Positions 1 to 8,321 of a stretch of 50,411 nucleotides of DNA are shown here, piece after piece (positions within the stretch are counted from its first letter, which is position 1; every line of letters starts with the position of its first letter). The stretch lies in contig NZ_LYVP01000037.1 of the NCBI RefSeq assembly GCF_001984065.1, positions 1 through 50,411 on the forward strand. The letters run 5' to 3'. Position numbers and translations under genes: made by a program. The notes beneath the pieces are model-generated. The model was not told the DNA's origin, searched no databases, and worked only from the letters and a program-made list of their open reading frames with translations. The stretch comes from Pseudomonas sp. KK4 (GTDB lineage Bacteria > Pseudomonadota > Gammaproteobacteria > Pseudomonadales > Pseudomonadaceae).

Positions 1-35
1 GGTATCAGGGGGAGATCGAGCAGGGGGGCGGGCGT

Positions 36-218
36 TCAGGCCGCATGGCGATCCGAATCTTTGCCGCGGCCGTGGACATCGCTTTTGCGCCGGGAAGCGT
101 CGGGGCGCTGAAGGCGCAATGCCCGGTCAGCCATTTTGGCTTTGTGAATCAGTCGGCACAGGAACGCGGCGAGAGCAACGGCCACCAGCAGCCAGCAAAT
201 CAGGACATTCAGGAGCAT
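36..218 (-). CDS. Small membrane protein, hypothetical
   Basis: Sixty-residue ORF whose first 20 residues form one hydrophobic helix (LNVLICWLLVAVALAAFLC), followed by a basic, hydrophilic tail rich in Arg and Lys. The ATG is preceded by a plausible ribosome binding site (GAGAGGA, about 6 bases upstream), which is the main reason to accept it. The positive tail suggests the C-terminus stays in the cytoplasm. I do not recognise a family. It lies divergent from the dioxygenase-like gene at 450 and near the window edge, so its operon partners cannot be judged. It may be a real small inner-membrane protein or a chance ORF in GC-rich DNA. Confidence 0.45.
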   Translation of the reverse strand: MLLNVLICWLLVAVALAAFLCRLIHKAKMADRALRLQRPDASRRKSDVHGRGKDSDRHAA

Positions 219-449
219 TGCGTTTCCTCTCGCTCAAACCGTTTTGATGAATGCCGGGGGCGTCCGGCATCAAGTTGATATCATTGTGCCATGCTGATAG
301 TGGCAATGCAGATTCCGATTACTGACTAAAAATAACAGGATGTTGAAGCAATGAACCACTGATCCGTTGTTTTTTGCCGCCGCTGGCCCTTTGCACGGCG
401 ATGGGCATGCTTCTAGAGTCGCACAGGTACCTTCAACGGACGTCAGATC

Positions 450-1355
450 ATGTACAGCGCGCTGCAAACGCCGATTGACCCGCGGCGGTTTCACGATCGG
501 ATCTACGCCGGCGACATACTGCACATCACGCAATCGTCGGCCATGCAGGCGTTGGTGAACGTCACCCGTGAGTTGCTCGAAGAAGCCCTGCACCCCTGGT
601 CACCTCCCGAGATCCACCAGTATTTGGACCACCGCGAGCAGACCCTGCGCTTTGCCCAGTGCCAGAACGCTTTCGCCGGTTCAGCGGACATCCGCCAACG
701 CTGGCTGGCCGTGGTGGAGAGTGTGGGGATGGCGGCCGATGCACTGGCCTGCGATCGCCTGCACCTGCGTTTTCAGCCGCACCGTGAGCCGCAGCAGGTC
801 GTGCCACGGGCCCGGACCACCGCCACCATTGCGTTTCATCGCGATACCTGGGGTTCGAATCTGTATGCGCAGACCAACTGGTGGGCGCCGATTTACCCCA
901 TCACCCCAGGCCGGACCTTCGCGTTGTATCCGCATTTGTGGCAGCGGCCGCTGAGCAATTCGAGCGCCGATTTCGACATGCACGCCATCCTGCAGCGTTC
1001 GCACCGCGACGGCCGCAACGCGGTGGATGCCGATGAGGCCATCCCGCACCTGCTTGAAATGATCGATCCGCAACAGGGCGTTGCCGTCGATATCGCACCG
1101 GGGAGCCTGATCGCGTTTTCCGGCGCCCATGCCCATGCCGGTGTCGGTAATTGCACCGGGCTGACGCGGATCTCCTTCGAAACCCGCTCGGTGCTGATCG
1201 ACGATGTGCAGACGGGCAGGGGTGCAGCCAATATCGACGGACATGCGCCGTGGATGACGCCGGGGCTGTTTCGCCGCATGAGCGATGCCAGGCGGCTGAA
1301 CGAGATTCTGGGCTGTGGGTTTATCGAGCCTTATACGCCCTCGAACATTCGCTGA
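450..1355 (+). CDS. Putative 2-oxoglutarate/Fe(II)-dependent dioxygenase (phytanoyl-CoA dioxygenase-like)
   Basis: A 301-residue soluble protein that I read as a double-stranded beta-helix oxygenase. The expected facial triad is visible: H130-x-D132 in FHRDTWGSN, then a distal His in GAHAHAG (H227 or H229), then R240 in LTRISFE, placed to bind the 2-oxoglutarate carboxylate. Spacing of about 95 residues between HxD and the distal His suits the family. There is no signal peptide or membrane segment, so it should act in the cytoplasm. The substrate cannot be deduced, since there is no operon partner: a divergent small ORF lies upstream and a GGEEF gene starts 105 bases downstream. The assignment rests on the metal-site pattern, not on recognition of a named enzyme. 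Confidence 0.6.
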   Translation: MYSALQTPIDPRRFHDRIYAGDILHITQSSAMQALVNVTRELLEEALHPWSPPEIHQYLDHREQTLRFAQCQNAFAGSADIRQRWLAVVESVGMAADALACDRLHLRFQPHREPQQVVPRARTTATIAFHRDTWGSNLYAQTNWWAPIYPITPGRTFALYPHLWQRPLSNSSADFDMHAILQRSHRDGRNAVDADEAIPHLLEMIDPQQGVAVDIAPGSLIAFSGAHAHAGVGNCTGLTRISFETRSVLIDDVQTGRGAANIDGHAPWMTPGLFRRMSDARRLNEILGCGFIEPYTPSNIR

Positions 1356-1460
1356 AGCACCGCCGCTCCCACGGGGATCTGCGGCGATCAACAATTCAAA
1401 TCAAGCCGGGATAGCCGTTTGTCGGGCGTATCGGTATGCTCAACGCACTGTTGAACGCCA

Positions 1461-2543
1461 ATGATAAACAACCACAGTGAATCCATGAGCCAATCAGACA
1501 CGCGTGCGAATGTTCTAGCGCTTTATCCGGAAGACTCCCGCGAGGCGGCGGCGCTGCTCAAGCAAGCCGTACCCCTGATGGTTCGCCACAATATCCCGCC
1601 CAACCCCGTGCATTACGCGCTGTGGTACACCTACAGCAAAGGCCAGGAGCCAGAGCTCAATCGTCATCTGGACCGGGTGGTGCGGGACTTCGACGGATGC
1701 CCGCCGGAGTCTGCGACCCGGTTGTTTCGCGAGTTCATCATTCGTGACGAGCTCCAGGATGCCCGCGCCGAGCAGCAGCAGGTCATCAGCCTGGTCGATG
1801 GCATGGAGCGCGATGTTTCACGCAGTGTGAAGGGCAGCGTGGATTTTCAACACCGCCTCGGGCAGTGCCTGGAGGTGCTTGAGGAGCCGACCAGCGATCG
1901 GTTGCCAGGCATCCTCAGCGAGCTGCAACAGAGCACGCGGCTGATGCAGAGTCAGCAGGAACACTTCCTTTCCCAACTGCAATCGGCGCAAAGCGAAATC
2001 AAGACCCTGCGCGACAAACTCGAACGTGCCCAGCAAGCGGCGACGCTCGATGGCCTGACCGAGCTGCTCAACCGCACCGCGTTCACCCGTCTGCTGGAGA
2101 AGGCACTGGCGAAAAACACCGGGCAGGTCGCGCTGGTGATGCTGGACATCGATCACTTCAAGCAATTCAACGATCAGTACGGTCATCCGCTGGGCGACCG
2201 GGTGCTGCAGCATGTCGGCATGGTGTTGCGCGGGGCGCTGACGGCGAATGCCTTTGCCGGGCGCTACGGCGGCGAGGAATTTTGTGTGGTGCTCGAAGAC
2301 TGCGCGGGCCTGGACAGCGCCTGTGCCTATGCCGAGCAACTGCGGCTGAAGGTGCAGTCGCTGCGGATCAAGGCGCGGGGCACCGACACGGTGCTGGACA
2401 CCATCACCGCCTCCTTCGGGGTGGCCTTCGTGCAACCGGGCGACAATTTGGAAAGCCTGGTGACCCGGGCCGATGACGGCTTGTACCAGGCCAAGCGCAA
2501 TGGGCGCAATCAGGTGTTTGCCCTGCACAATGGCGTGAACTGA
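1461..2543 (+). CDS. Diguanylate cyclase (GGDEF domain)
   Basis: A 360-residue cytoplasmic protein. Residues about 1-190 form a helical N-terminal region with a coiled coil rich in Gln and Glu just before the catalytic domain. The GGDEF domain starts near residue 193 (TLDGLTELLNR) and carries the signature RYGGEEF, with GGEEF at residues 270-274. The metal-binding region LDIDHFKQFNDQYGH is intact, so synthesis of cyclic di-GMP from two GTP is expected. The RxxD inhibitory site normally found just upstream is absent: the corresponding residues read TANA, so product inhibition may be missing. No membrane helices are present. A second ATG at 1485 (MSQSDTR) is an alternative start. The gene stands alone and ends at a REP pair. 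Confidence 0.9.
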   Translation: MINNHSESMSQSDTRANVLALYPEDSREAAALLKQAVPLMVRHNIPPNPVHYALWYTYSKGQEPELNRHLDRVVRDFDGCPPESATRLFREFIIRDELQDARAEQQQVISLVDGMERDVSRSVKGSVDFQHRLGQCLEVLEEPTSDRLPGILSELQQSTRLMQSQQEHFLSQLQSAQSEIKTLRDKLERAQQAATLDGLTELLNRTAFTRLLEKALAKNTGQVALVMLDIDHFKQFNDQYGHPLGDRVLQHVGMVLRGALTANAFAGRYGGEEFCVVLEDCAGLDSACAYAEQLRLKVQSLRIKARGTDTVLDTITASFGVAFVQPGDNLESLVTRADDGLYQAKRNGRNQVFALHNGVN

Positions 2544-2554
2544 CGCCAACCCAC

Positions 2555-2655
2555 TGTAGGAGCGAGCTTGCTCGCGATGAACCTGAGAACGCCGCGGGGT
2601 GTCAGGTTTGCGGCGTTATCGTTAACGACCATCGCGAGCAAGCTCGCTCCTACAG
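2555..2655. repeat. REP pair (inverted)
   Basis: Two inverted copies of the Pseudomonas REP sequence face each other. The left arm begins TGTAGGAGCGAGCTTGCTCG and the right arm ends GAGCAAGCTCGCTCCTACA, with about 50 unrelated bases between. It fills the gap between the convergent ends of the diguanylate cyclase and aldehyde dehydrogenase genes, a typical site for such elements, where it can act as a transcript-end stabiliser. Confidence 0.95.
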
Positions 2656-2666
2656 GAAAGCAGCGG

Positions 2667-4232
2667 TTACTGGCCGTCTACGCTGCGCGGCAATCCGAGT
2701 GGATTGAGTTCGCGCAACGCTTCAGGCAGCAATCCATCCGGAAAACCCTGATAGGTGATCGGCCGCAAAAAGCGCTCGATCGAGGTCATGCCCACGGAGG
2801 TGAAGCGGCTGTCCGACGAGGCCGGGAACGGTCCGCCATGGATGGTCGCGAACGACACCTCCTGGGGGTGGGCAAAGGCGTTGACCACGATCCGTCCGGT
2901 ACGCCGCTCCAGGATCGGCAACAGACGCCGGGCCAGATCCATGTCTCCCTCTTCAAGATGCAAGGTGGCGCTGAGTTGACCGCGAAACGCCCGGGCGACG
3001 GCGAACATCTGCGCCTCATCCTTGACCTTCACCAGCAGTGCCGCCGGCCCGAACACCTCATCGGCCAGGGCAGGCTCGCTGAGAAAACGCTCACCGTCCA
3101 CTTCCAGCAACGCTGATCGACCATCAAGATCGACATGGGCCACGGCGCCCACGGCGACAAGGTTTGCGCCCGCTCCTTGCAGGTGGTCCAGGCCACGCAC
3201 GTAAGCCCCGTGAATGCCCGGCGTCAGCATCGGCCGCGCCGGCGCATCGGTCACACGCTTGACCATGGCTGCACGCAAGGCCGCGAACCCCTCACCTTCG
3301 AGCGCAATCAGAATCGCCGGTTTCAGGCAGGCCTGGCCGACGTTGACCAGCATGCGCTCGACGAACCCGTCACCGATCTGCGCGCCGCGGGCCGCCAGCG
3401 CCTGGGGCAGGATGAAGGTGGGGTTGACGCTGGTCATTTCGGTGAACACCGGTATTGGATCGGGGCGCAGTTGCGCGCGGCGATACAGGGCCATGCCACC
3501 CTGTTCCGAGCCGGTGAAGGTCACGGCCTTGATCAGCGGATGGTCGACCAGCGCTTCGCCGATGGCATTGCCGGCACCGCGCACCATCGAAAACACACCC
3601 GCCGGCAAGCCGCTGTCCTGCACGGCCTTGCGAATGGCCCGGGCCTGGATTTCCGAAGAGCCAGGGTGCGCGTTATGAGCCTTGACGATCACAGTTGCGC
3701 CAGACGCCAGGGCCGAAGCCACATCGCCGCCGGCCACGGAATAGCTGATGGGGAAGTTGCTGGCGCCGAATACCGCCACCGGGCCGATGGCGATTTTCTG
3801 CAGACGGTGATCCATGCGCGCACGCGGCTGACGATCGGGCTGCGCCGGATCGATGGCCAGGTGCAGGAATCGGCCTTTGCGCACCACGTCGGCAAATTGG
3901 CGGAACTGGGTCGCGGCGCGAACCACTTCACCCTCGAACTGGGCTGGGGGCAAGCCGGTTTCCAGGGCGGTACGGGCTGCCAGCTCCTGGCTCACGGCCA
4001 CGAGGTTGGCGGCGATGCGCTCAAGGAATGCCGAGCGCTCGGCCAGCGAAGTGTGGCTATAGAGGTCGAAGGCCTCGTCGGCCAGGTTCGCGGCCAGGTC
4101 GACGTCGGCCACGCCACCGAGGGCGAAGTCCGGCTCGATGTACTGGTTGGTGGCGGGGTTGAGGGCTTTGAGGGTGCCTTCGGAGGCAAGGATTTCCTTG
4201 TCGCCGATCAGCAGGTTTCCGGTCAGGTTCAT
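2667..4232 (-). CDS. NAD(P)+-dependent aldehyde dehydrogenase (2,5-dioxovalerate dehydrogenase-like)
   Basis: A 521-residue aldehyde dehydrogenase. Visible signatures are FGASNFP (oxyanion Asn159), the cofactor-binding stretch IVKAHNAHPGSSE, FTGSEQGG, the general-base Glu265 in FTEMTSVNP, and the catalytic Cys302 in VGQACLKPA. The pattern is closest to the branch that oxidises alpha-ketoglutaric semialdehyde in sugar-acid or hydroxyproline breakdown, though the usual GQ-C-T motif has Leu in place of Thr. It is the second gene of a two-gene minus-strand unit: the hydrolase gene upstream stops only 7 bases before its ATG. The pair is divergent from an HxlR regulator, its likely controller. The true aldehyde substrate is not evident. 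Confidence 0.85.
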   Translation of the reverse strand: MNLTGNLLIGDKEILASEGTLKALNPATNQYIEPDFALGGVADVDLAANLADEAFDLYSHTSLAERSAFLERIAANLVAVSQELAARTALETGLPPAQFEGEVVRAATQFRQFADVVRKGRFLHLAIDPAQPDRQPRARMDHRLQKIAIGPVAVFGASNFPISYSVAGGDVASALASGATVIVKAHNAHPGSSEIQARAIRKAVQDSGLPAGVFSMVRGAGNAIGEALVDHPLIKAVTFTGSEQGGMALYRRAQLRPDPIPVFTEMTSVNPTFILPQALAARGAQIGDGFVERMLVNVGQACLKPAILIALEGEGFAALRAAMVKRVTDAPARPMLTPGIHGAYVRGLDHLQGAGANLVAVGAVAHVDLDGRSALLEVDGERFLSEPALADEVFGPAALLVKVKDEAQMFAVARAFRGQLSATLHLEEGDMDLARRLLPILERRTGRIVVNAFAHPQEVSFATIHGGPFPASSDSRFTSVGMTSIERFLRPITYQGFPDGLLPEALRELNPLGLPRSVDGQ

Positions 4233-4239
4233 GGCTTGA

Positions 4240-4863
4240 TCACTGCTTCAGGGTGGCGATGAGTTGCTCGGTCGTCACGATCGAATGGGCGTAGGTGGGG
4301 CCGTTCAGTTCATGGGCCGAATGCATCATTTCCGGCTTGAAGGCGGCGGTGGCATCGCGCACCAGGGTCACGTGATAGCCCAGTTCCTGCGCATAGCGGG
4401 CAGTGGCCTCGATGCAGGTGTTGGCCAGCAGGCCGACGATGATCACGTGGGTGATGCCTTGTTGCTTGAGGCGAAAATCCAGGTCGGTGTTGGCGAAGCC
4501 GCTCGAACCCCAGTGTTCCGACGCAATGATGTCGCCTTCCTTAGGCGCGAAATCGGGATGCCATTCGCCGCCCCATTCGCCACGGGCAAAATGATGCATG
4601 TGCTGGATCTTGCACTGGGAAGGGCTTGGGTGGTCCCAGTTTTCGTAATCGCCTTGTTCCCAGCGACGGTGCGGTACGATGACCACTTGAATGCCCCGCG
4701 CGCGCACCGCGCGATCCAGTGCACGCAGGTTGTCGAGCAGGCCCACTTGTTCGGCGATCGGCTTGATCAAGGGGAAGACCCTGCCGCCTTCGGACAGGAA
4801 ATCGTTATAGGGATCGACCAGCAGGTAGGCGGTGCGATCGAGCGGGTAGGCAGCGTTGGACAT
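4240..4863 (-). CDS. Isochorismatase-family cysteine hydrolase
   Basis: A 207-residue alpha/beta hydrolase of the isochorismatase superfamily. The catalytic Asp17 is in LLVDPYNDF and the nucleophile Cys150 is in GLLANTCIEATARYA, preceded by the family's cis-peptide region. The third member of the usual Asp-Lys-Cys triad is not obvious: the position where Lys is expected reads SEHWGSSGF, with Glu116 or His117 there. Members of this superfamily cleave amides, ureas and isochorismate, so a small amide or carbamate is a reasonable guess for substrate. It is first in an operon with the aldehyde dehydrogenase (7-base gap), suggesting that the two act in sequence. The ATG is 99 bases from the divergent HxlR gene. 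Confidence 0.8.
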   Translation of the reverse strand: MSNAAYPLDRTAYLLVDPYNDFLSEGGRVFPLIKPIAEQVGLLDNLRALDRAVRARGIQVVIVPHRRWEQGDYENWDHPSPSQCKIQHMHHFARGEWGGEWHPDFAPKEGDIIASEHWGSSGFANTDLDFRLKQQGITHVIIVGLLANTCIEATARYAQELGYHVTLVRDATAAFKPEMMHSAHELNGPTYAHSIVTTEQLIATLKQ

Positions 4864-4962
4864 GACGAATTCTCCGAAAAGGATGGCTGACCTGTGCCAT
4901 GGGCTTGCCCTGGCGCGGTGTAGATATGATAATCATAGTTACTGTGAAAGAGGCAAGCCTGC
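4864..4962. promoter_or_regulatory. Divergent promoter region between the hydrolase/ALDH operon and hxlR-type gene
   Basis: This 99-base spacer must hold the promoters of both directions. It contains a short palindrome ATGATAATCAT at 4926-4936 inside an AT-rich patch that stands out from the GC-rich surroundings, followed by ATAGTTACTGTG. A winged-helix HxlR dimer binding here could control its own gene and the operon; this is inferred from position. Confidence 0.5.
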
Positions 4963-5466
4963 ATGGCCGTAAAAAATTCTAGTCCTGAAACCCTGTGCCC
5001 GATTGCACGGGCCGAGGACATCGTCGGTGACCGATGGACGGTCTTGGTGTTACGCGAGTTGTTCATGCGCAACCATCGTTACGACGAGATCCAGGCGCAG
5101 ACCGGCGGCACGCCGCAGATGGTCGCTTCGCGCCTCAAAAGCCTGGAGGCGGACGGCATGGTCGAGCGCCGCGCCTACAGCGAACGGCCACCGCGCTACG
5201 AGTACCACCTGACGGCCAAGGGCGAGGCGTTCTACACGGTGGTGCTTGCGTTGCGGGCCTGGGGGGAAACCTGGTGCAAATCGGCGCAGGAGGGGGTGGC
5301 GGTGCACTACGTTCACCGCACCTGTGGCCATGGGGCCGGACTCGGGCCGCTGTGCGAGCATTGCGGTGAGTTGTTGCGCCGGGAAGACCTGATCAGCGAG
5401 CCTTCAGAGGCCTATGTCCAAGAGCGATCGGCGCGGCGCGAAGCGTTCAAAGGCAAATCGACCTGA
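4963..5466 (+). CDS. HxlR-family transcriptional regulator with Cys-rich C-terminal extension
   Basis: A 167-residue winged-helix regulator. The N-terminus has the HxlR signature: CPIARAEDIVGDRWTVLVLRE with Cys12, then the recognition region TGGTPQMVASRLKSLEADGMVERR and the wing YEYHLTAKGEAF. The domain ends near residue 110. Unlike minimal HxlR proteins it carries a C-terminal tail with Cys121, His123, Cys131, His133 and Cys134 (HRTCGHG, LCEHCGE), a pattern able to bind zinc. The gene is divergent from the hydrolase/aldehyde dehydrogenase operon and probably regulates it. The Cys residues could serve in thiol or aldehyde sensing, or simply hold structure. Confidence 0.88.
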   Translation: MAVKNSSPETLCPIARAEDIVGDRWTVLVLRELFMRNHRYDEIQAQTGGTPQMVASRLKSLEADGMVERRAYSERPPRYEYHLTAKGEAFYTVVLALRAWGETWCKSAQEGVAVHYVHRTCGHGAGLGPLCEHCGELLRREDLISEPSEAYVQERSARREAFKGKST

Positions 5467-5470
5467 TCCT

Positions 5471-5572
5471 CTGTAGGAGCGAGCTTGCTCGCGATGGACG
5501 TCAACGATGACGCGCCCTGCCTGAATGAACGTGGTGCCTTTGAGACCATCGCGAGCAAGCTCGCTCCTACAG
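5471..5572. repeat. REP pair (inverted)
   Basis: Facing copies of the same REP sequence as at 2555 (CTGTAGGAGCGAGCTTGCTC and its inverse ending CTCGCTCCTACAG), starting 5 bases after the HxlR stop codon. The spacer between arms differs from the other copies, as expected for a mobile REP doublet. Confidence 0.95.
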
Positions 5573-5582
5573 AAAGGCCTCC

Positions 5583-5605
5583 AACTATTCCTTCGAATAA
5601 TAGTT
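5583..5605. promoter_or_regulatory. Inverted repeat AACTATT-N9-AATAGTT upstream of lipoprotein gene
   Basis: Seven-base perfect inverted arms separated by 9 bases, in an AT-rich patch about 85 bases before the lipoprotein start. The right half continues as ATAGTTAC, eight bases that also occur in the hxlR promoter region near 4934-4941. A shared regulator is possible, but the match is short. Confidence 0.3.
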
Positions 5606-5688
5606 ACCATCAGCCATCGCAAGTTCTGTTGTCTGCCGCAAACAGGGAAAATCGCGCCCATCTGAAAGCTTCTCCAGGAATCGGCGCG

Positions 5689-6027
5689 ATGAATACCTAT
5701 ACCCGGCTGGCCATTGCCGCCTCCCTGCTGCTGTCGGGCTGTGCCTCCACGCCCAACGACCCGACGCTGACCCTGCAAACGAAAAAGGCCCCGGCAGACT
5801 ACGCCCAATGCGTATTGCCGAAACTGCAGGAAGATTCGTTGCAAACGACGGTCTCGGAAACCCAGCGCAGTTACCGCATCGTGGTGTCCAGCAAAGTCGC
5901 TGCCAACGAAGTGCTCGAGGCCCACAAGGCTTCCAATGGCGGCAAGGTGTTCCTGTACGAACGGACGTTGCTGGCCTCGACCTTCGGCCCGTCGCGACTC
6001 GAACGCGCCGCTCAGGAATGCCTCTGA
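5689..6027 (+). CDS. Small lipoprotein, hypothetical
   Basis: A 112-residue protein with a clear lipoprotein signal: basic start, hydrophobic core and lipobox LLSGC with Cys18. The mature part is about 95 residues and soluble, with two further Cys residues (AQCVLPKL near the start and QECL at the end) that could form a disulfide in the periplasm. The reading frame is open further upstream, but that would run back through the REP element. The ATG at 5689, with AGGAA upstream, gives a proper signal peptide and is preferred. No family name is recognised. It is alone, ahead of an inverted repeat and the chemoreceptor gene. Confidence 0.8.
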   Translation: MNTYTRLAIAASLLLSGCASTPNDPTLTLQTKKAPADYAQCVLPKLQEDSLQTTVSETQRSYRIVVSSKVAANEVLEAHKASNGGKVFLYERTLLASTFGPSRLERAAQECL

Positions 6028-6045
6028 TTTCCTCTCACCCTGCAG

Positions 6046-6116
6046 CAGCTGTCGAGCCCGTGCGAGGCTGCGTCCGGCTGTGAAAAACCCGCTGCCTCGC
6101 CTGGGCTCGACAGCTG
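6046..6116. repeat. Long inverted repeat downstream of the lipoprotein gene
   Basis: Arms of 23 bases at 6046-6068 and 6094-6116 (CAGCTGTCGAGCCC...GCGAGGC and its inverse) match at 21 positions and enclose about 25 bases. The inner sequence GAGGCTGCGTCCGGCTG is of the kind repeated in many Pseudomonas intergenic regions, so this is probably a second class of palindromic repeat that also serves as a transcript end. Confidence 0.75.
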
Positions 6117-6307
6117 TTCCAGGCGCTCGTCTGCCTTGTTTCCCTCTGCCTTTGATCCGGCAACCATCCTTTGATATGGGTTGCCCAAAAGGCGCATCGC
6201 TCGATATAGTGGCCCAATAATATCAATTATAAATCACTTGCCAGCAGGGCGGCTGCACTCACATTTTTGCGCGGGCTGTGCTGGCTGACATAGTGCTCAC
6301 TTCGAGA

Positions 6308-8296
6308 ATGTTCATGCCCAATCGCTCGCTGCATTTCAAGCTGTTCTGGACCGCTCTGACGGGAACCGTGGTCGTCATGGCGCTGCTGCTGGGCTCCATC
6401 GCTTACATTGCCTATGGCTCGTCGGTCAAAGAAACCTTTGCCCTGGTCGACAGCATCGTCAAGGCCAACGCCAAGGAAGTGGAAGTCGAGCTCGGCGCCG
6501 GTTTTACCGTCGCCGAATCCCTGACCAGCGTCGCCATGGCCATGCAGCAACAGCAGGTCGACCGCAAGACTGCCGACGCCCTGACGCGGCAACTGGTCGA
6601 GGCCAACCCGAAGATCATCGGCCTGGGTCAGTACTGGGAGCCGAACGCGTTCGATGGCAAGGACAGCGAGTTCGTCAATCAACCCAATCATGACGCCACC
6701 GGCCGCTACCTGACCTATTGGAACCGGGCCAGCGGCGTGGTGAAGTCCGAAGCGTTGAGCGGCTACACCCCGGAAAACGCCGACAACCAGTACTACTACC
6801 GGCCGCTGCACACGCGCCAGCCGTGGGCGTCCGAGCCGTATGCCTACGCGGTCGGCAGCGGGCAGAAGGTGATGCTGGTGTCGATCATGGTGCCGCTGTT
6901 GCAGGGTGGCAAAGCCCTGGGTGTGGCGGGGGTGGATATTCCGCTGGAAAGCATCAACCGCCAGCTCGCGACCATCGACGCCTACAAGGGTTATGGAGCG
7001 CTGGTGTCCAGCGACGGCCTGTACGCCAGCCACCCCGATGCCAAGCGCCTGAGCCAGCCGGCCGATGAGCTGCCGGCCGCCGCCAAGGACGCGATCAAGG
7101 CGGGCCAAGCCTACAGTTTCGAACGCGACGGTTGGGGCTATGTGTTGCAACCGGTGCACATCGGCAAGTCACCGAACACCTGGTCGTTGATGGTGGCCTA
7201 CCCGCTGGCCGAAGCCATGGTCGGCATCAATCACTTCCTCTACACCGCGGTGGTGATCGGCCTGGTGGCCTTGTTGGCGCTGGCCATTGTGCTGTGGCAT
7301 TTGCTGGCGTGGCAGATTCGCCCGCTGTCGGGGCTGACCGTGGGCATCCAGGCCTGGGGTGGCGAACTGGGCCTGCGTTTCGAACAACGCAGCGGCGATG
7401 AAACCGGCAAGCTGGCCGGGGCGTTCAACCAGTTCATCCAGCGTCTGGGCGACCTGGTGGGCTCGATTCGCCACAGCAGCAGCACGCTGATGCAGATCTC
7501 CAATCATTTGGGCGATACCACCCAGGCCGTGGCCGAGCGCGCGACCTCGCAGCACACCGCCACCGAGGAAATGGCCAGCGGCGTGACCGCGCTGGCGCAT
7601 TCGGTGACCGAGATGTCCCAGCAAGCCGAAGACGTGGAGCAACTGGCGCGCAACACCGAGGTGCTGACCACCCATATCTCCAGCGACATGAGCCAGACCC
7701 TGGTCGGCATTACCCATATCGACCAGACCATGGACGTGGTGGCGGGCGCAGTGGGGGATCTGGAAAAACGTTCGCAGCAGATCGCCGGGATCATCGCGGT
7801 GATTCGCAGCATCGCCGACCAGACCAACCTGCTGGCGCTCAACGCGGCGATCGAAGCGGCGCGGGCAGGGGAGCAGGGCCGTGGGTTTGCCGTGGTGGCC
7901 GATGAAGTGCGGCAACTGGCCGAACGCACCAGTCGCTCCACCGGGGAAATCGGCGACATGATCGGCGCCATCGGTTCCGATGTGCGCAACACCGTGGCCA
8001 ACGTCCAGCAGGTCGGTGAAGCGGTGCGCCAGGGCGTGGTGCAACTGACCACCTCGGCCCAGGGCGTGGACCAGATCCGCCAGCATGCCCAGGACATCCT
8101 GACGCGCATCAGCGAAGTGGCCCGCCAGACCCAAAGCCAGGCGGCGACCGGTGAGCAACTGTCGGTGGCGATTCAGGGCGTCAGCCGCATCTCCGAACAG
8201 AATGACCAGGCGATCCGCAGCCTGCTCGAGCAATCGGTGCAACTGCGTGATCAGGCCGGGTCGTTGAGCCAGCAGCTGACGCAGTTCAGGGATTGA
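6308..8296 (+). CDS. Methyl-accepting chemotaxis protein with dCache-type sensor
   Basis: A chemoreceptor of about 662 residues in classic order: one N-terminal membrane helix, a periplasmic region of roughly 275 residues, a second helix (FLYTAVVIGLVALLALAIVL, about 310-332), a HAMP region and a long helical signalling domain. The hairpin tip IADQTNLLALNAAIEAARAGEQGRGFAVVADEVRQL is fully conserved, so coupling to CheW/CheA is expected. The sensor looks like a double Cache domain (YYYRPLHTRQPWASEPYA, then GVDIPLESI), but it lacks the exact R-x-W-Y pattern of amino-acid receptors, so the ligand is open. Start choice is uncertain: ATG at 6308 or 6314 (MPNRSLHFK), or GTG at 6278. It is monocistronic. 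Confidence 0.92.
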   Translation: MFMPNRSLHFKLFWTALTGTVVVMALLLGSIAYIAYGSSVKETFALVDSIVKANAKEVEVELGAGFTVAESLTSVAMAMQQQQVDRKTADALTRQLVEANPKIIGLGQYWEPNAFDGKDSEFVNQPNHDATGRYLTYWNRASGVVKSEALSGYTPENADNQYYYRPLHTRQPWASEPYAYAVGSGQKVMLVSIMVPLLQGGKALGVAGVDIPLESINRQLATIDAYKGYGALVSSDGLYASHPDAKRLSQPADELPAAAKDAIKAGQAYSFERDGWGYVLQPVHIGKSPNTWSLMVAYPLAEAMVGINHFLYTAVVIGLVALLALAIVLWHLLAWQIRPLSGLTVGIQAWGGELGLRFEQRSGDETGKLAGAFNQFIQRLGDLVGSIRHSSSTLMQISNHLGDTTQAVAERATSQHTATEEMASGVTALAHSVTEMSQQAEDVEQLARNTEVLTTHISSDMSQTLVGITHIDQTMDVVAGAVGDLEKRSQQIAGIIAVIRSIADQTNLLALNAAIEAARAGEQGRGFAVVADEVRQLAERTSRSTGEIGDMIGAIGSDVRNTVANVQQVGEAVRQGVVQLTTSAQGVDQIRQHAQDILTRISEVARQTQSQAATGEQLSVAIQGVSRISEQNDQAIRSLLEQSVQLRDQAGSLSQQLTQFRD

Positions 8297-8321
8297 TGGT
8301 TCGGGGTGCCTGACACACCGC

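Noticed and set aside
1368..1388. Possible terminator GCCGC...GCGGC after the dioxygenase-like gene
   Set aside because: Five-base stem without a T-run; too weak to call.
3135..4262. Plus-strand open frame of 375 codons opposite the aldehyde dehydrogenase
   Set aside because: Composition rich in His, Gly and Arg, mirror of the real gene on the other strand.
5485..5688. Upstream extension of the lipoprotein frame
   Set aside because: It would translate the REP element and bury the lipoprotein signal; the ATG at 5689 gives a proper lipobox.
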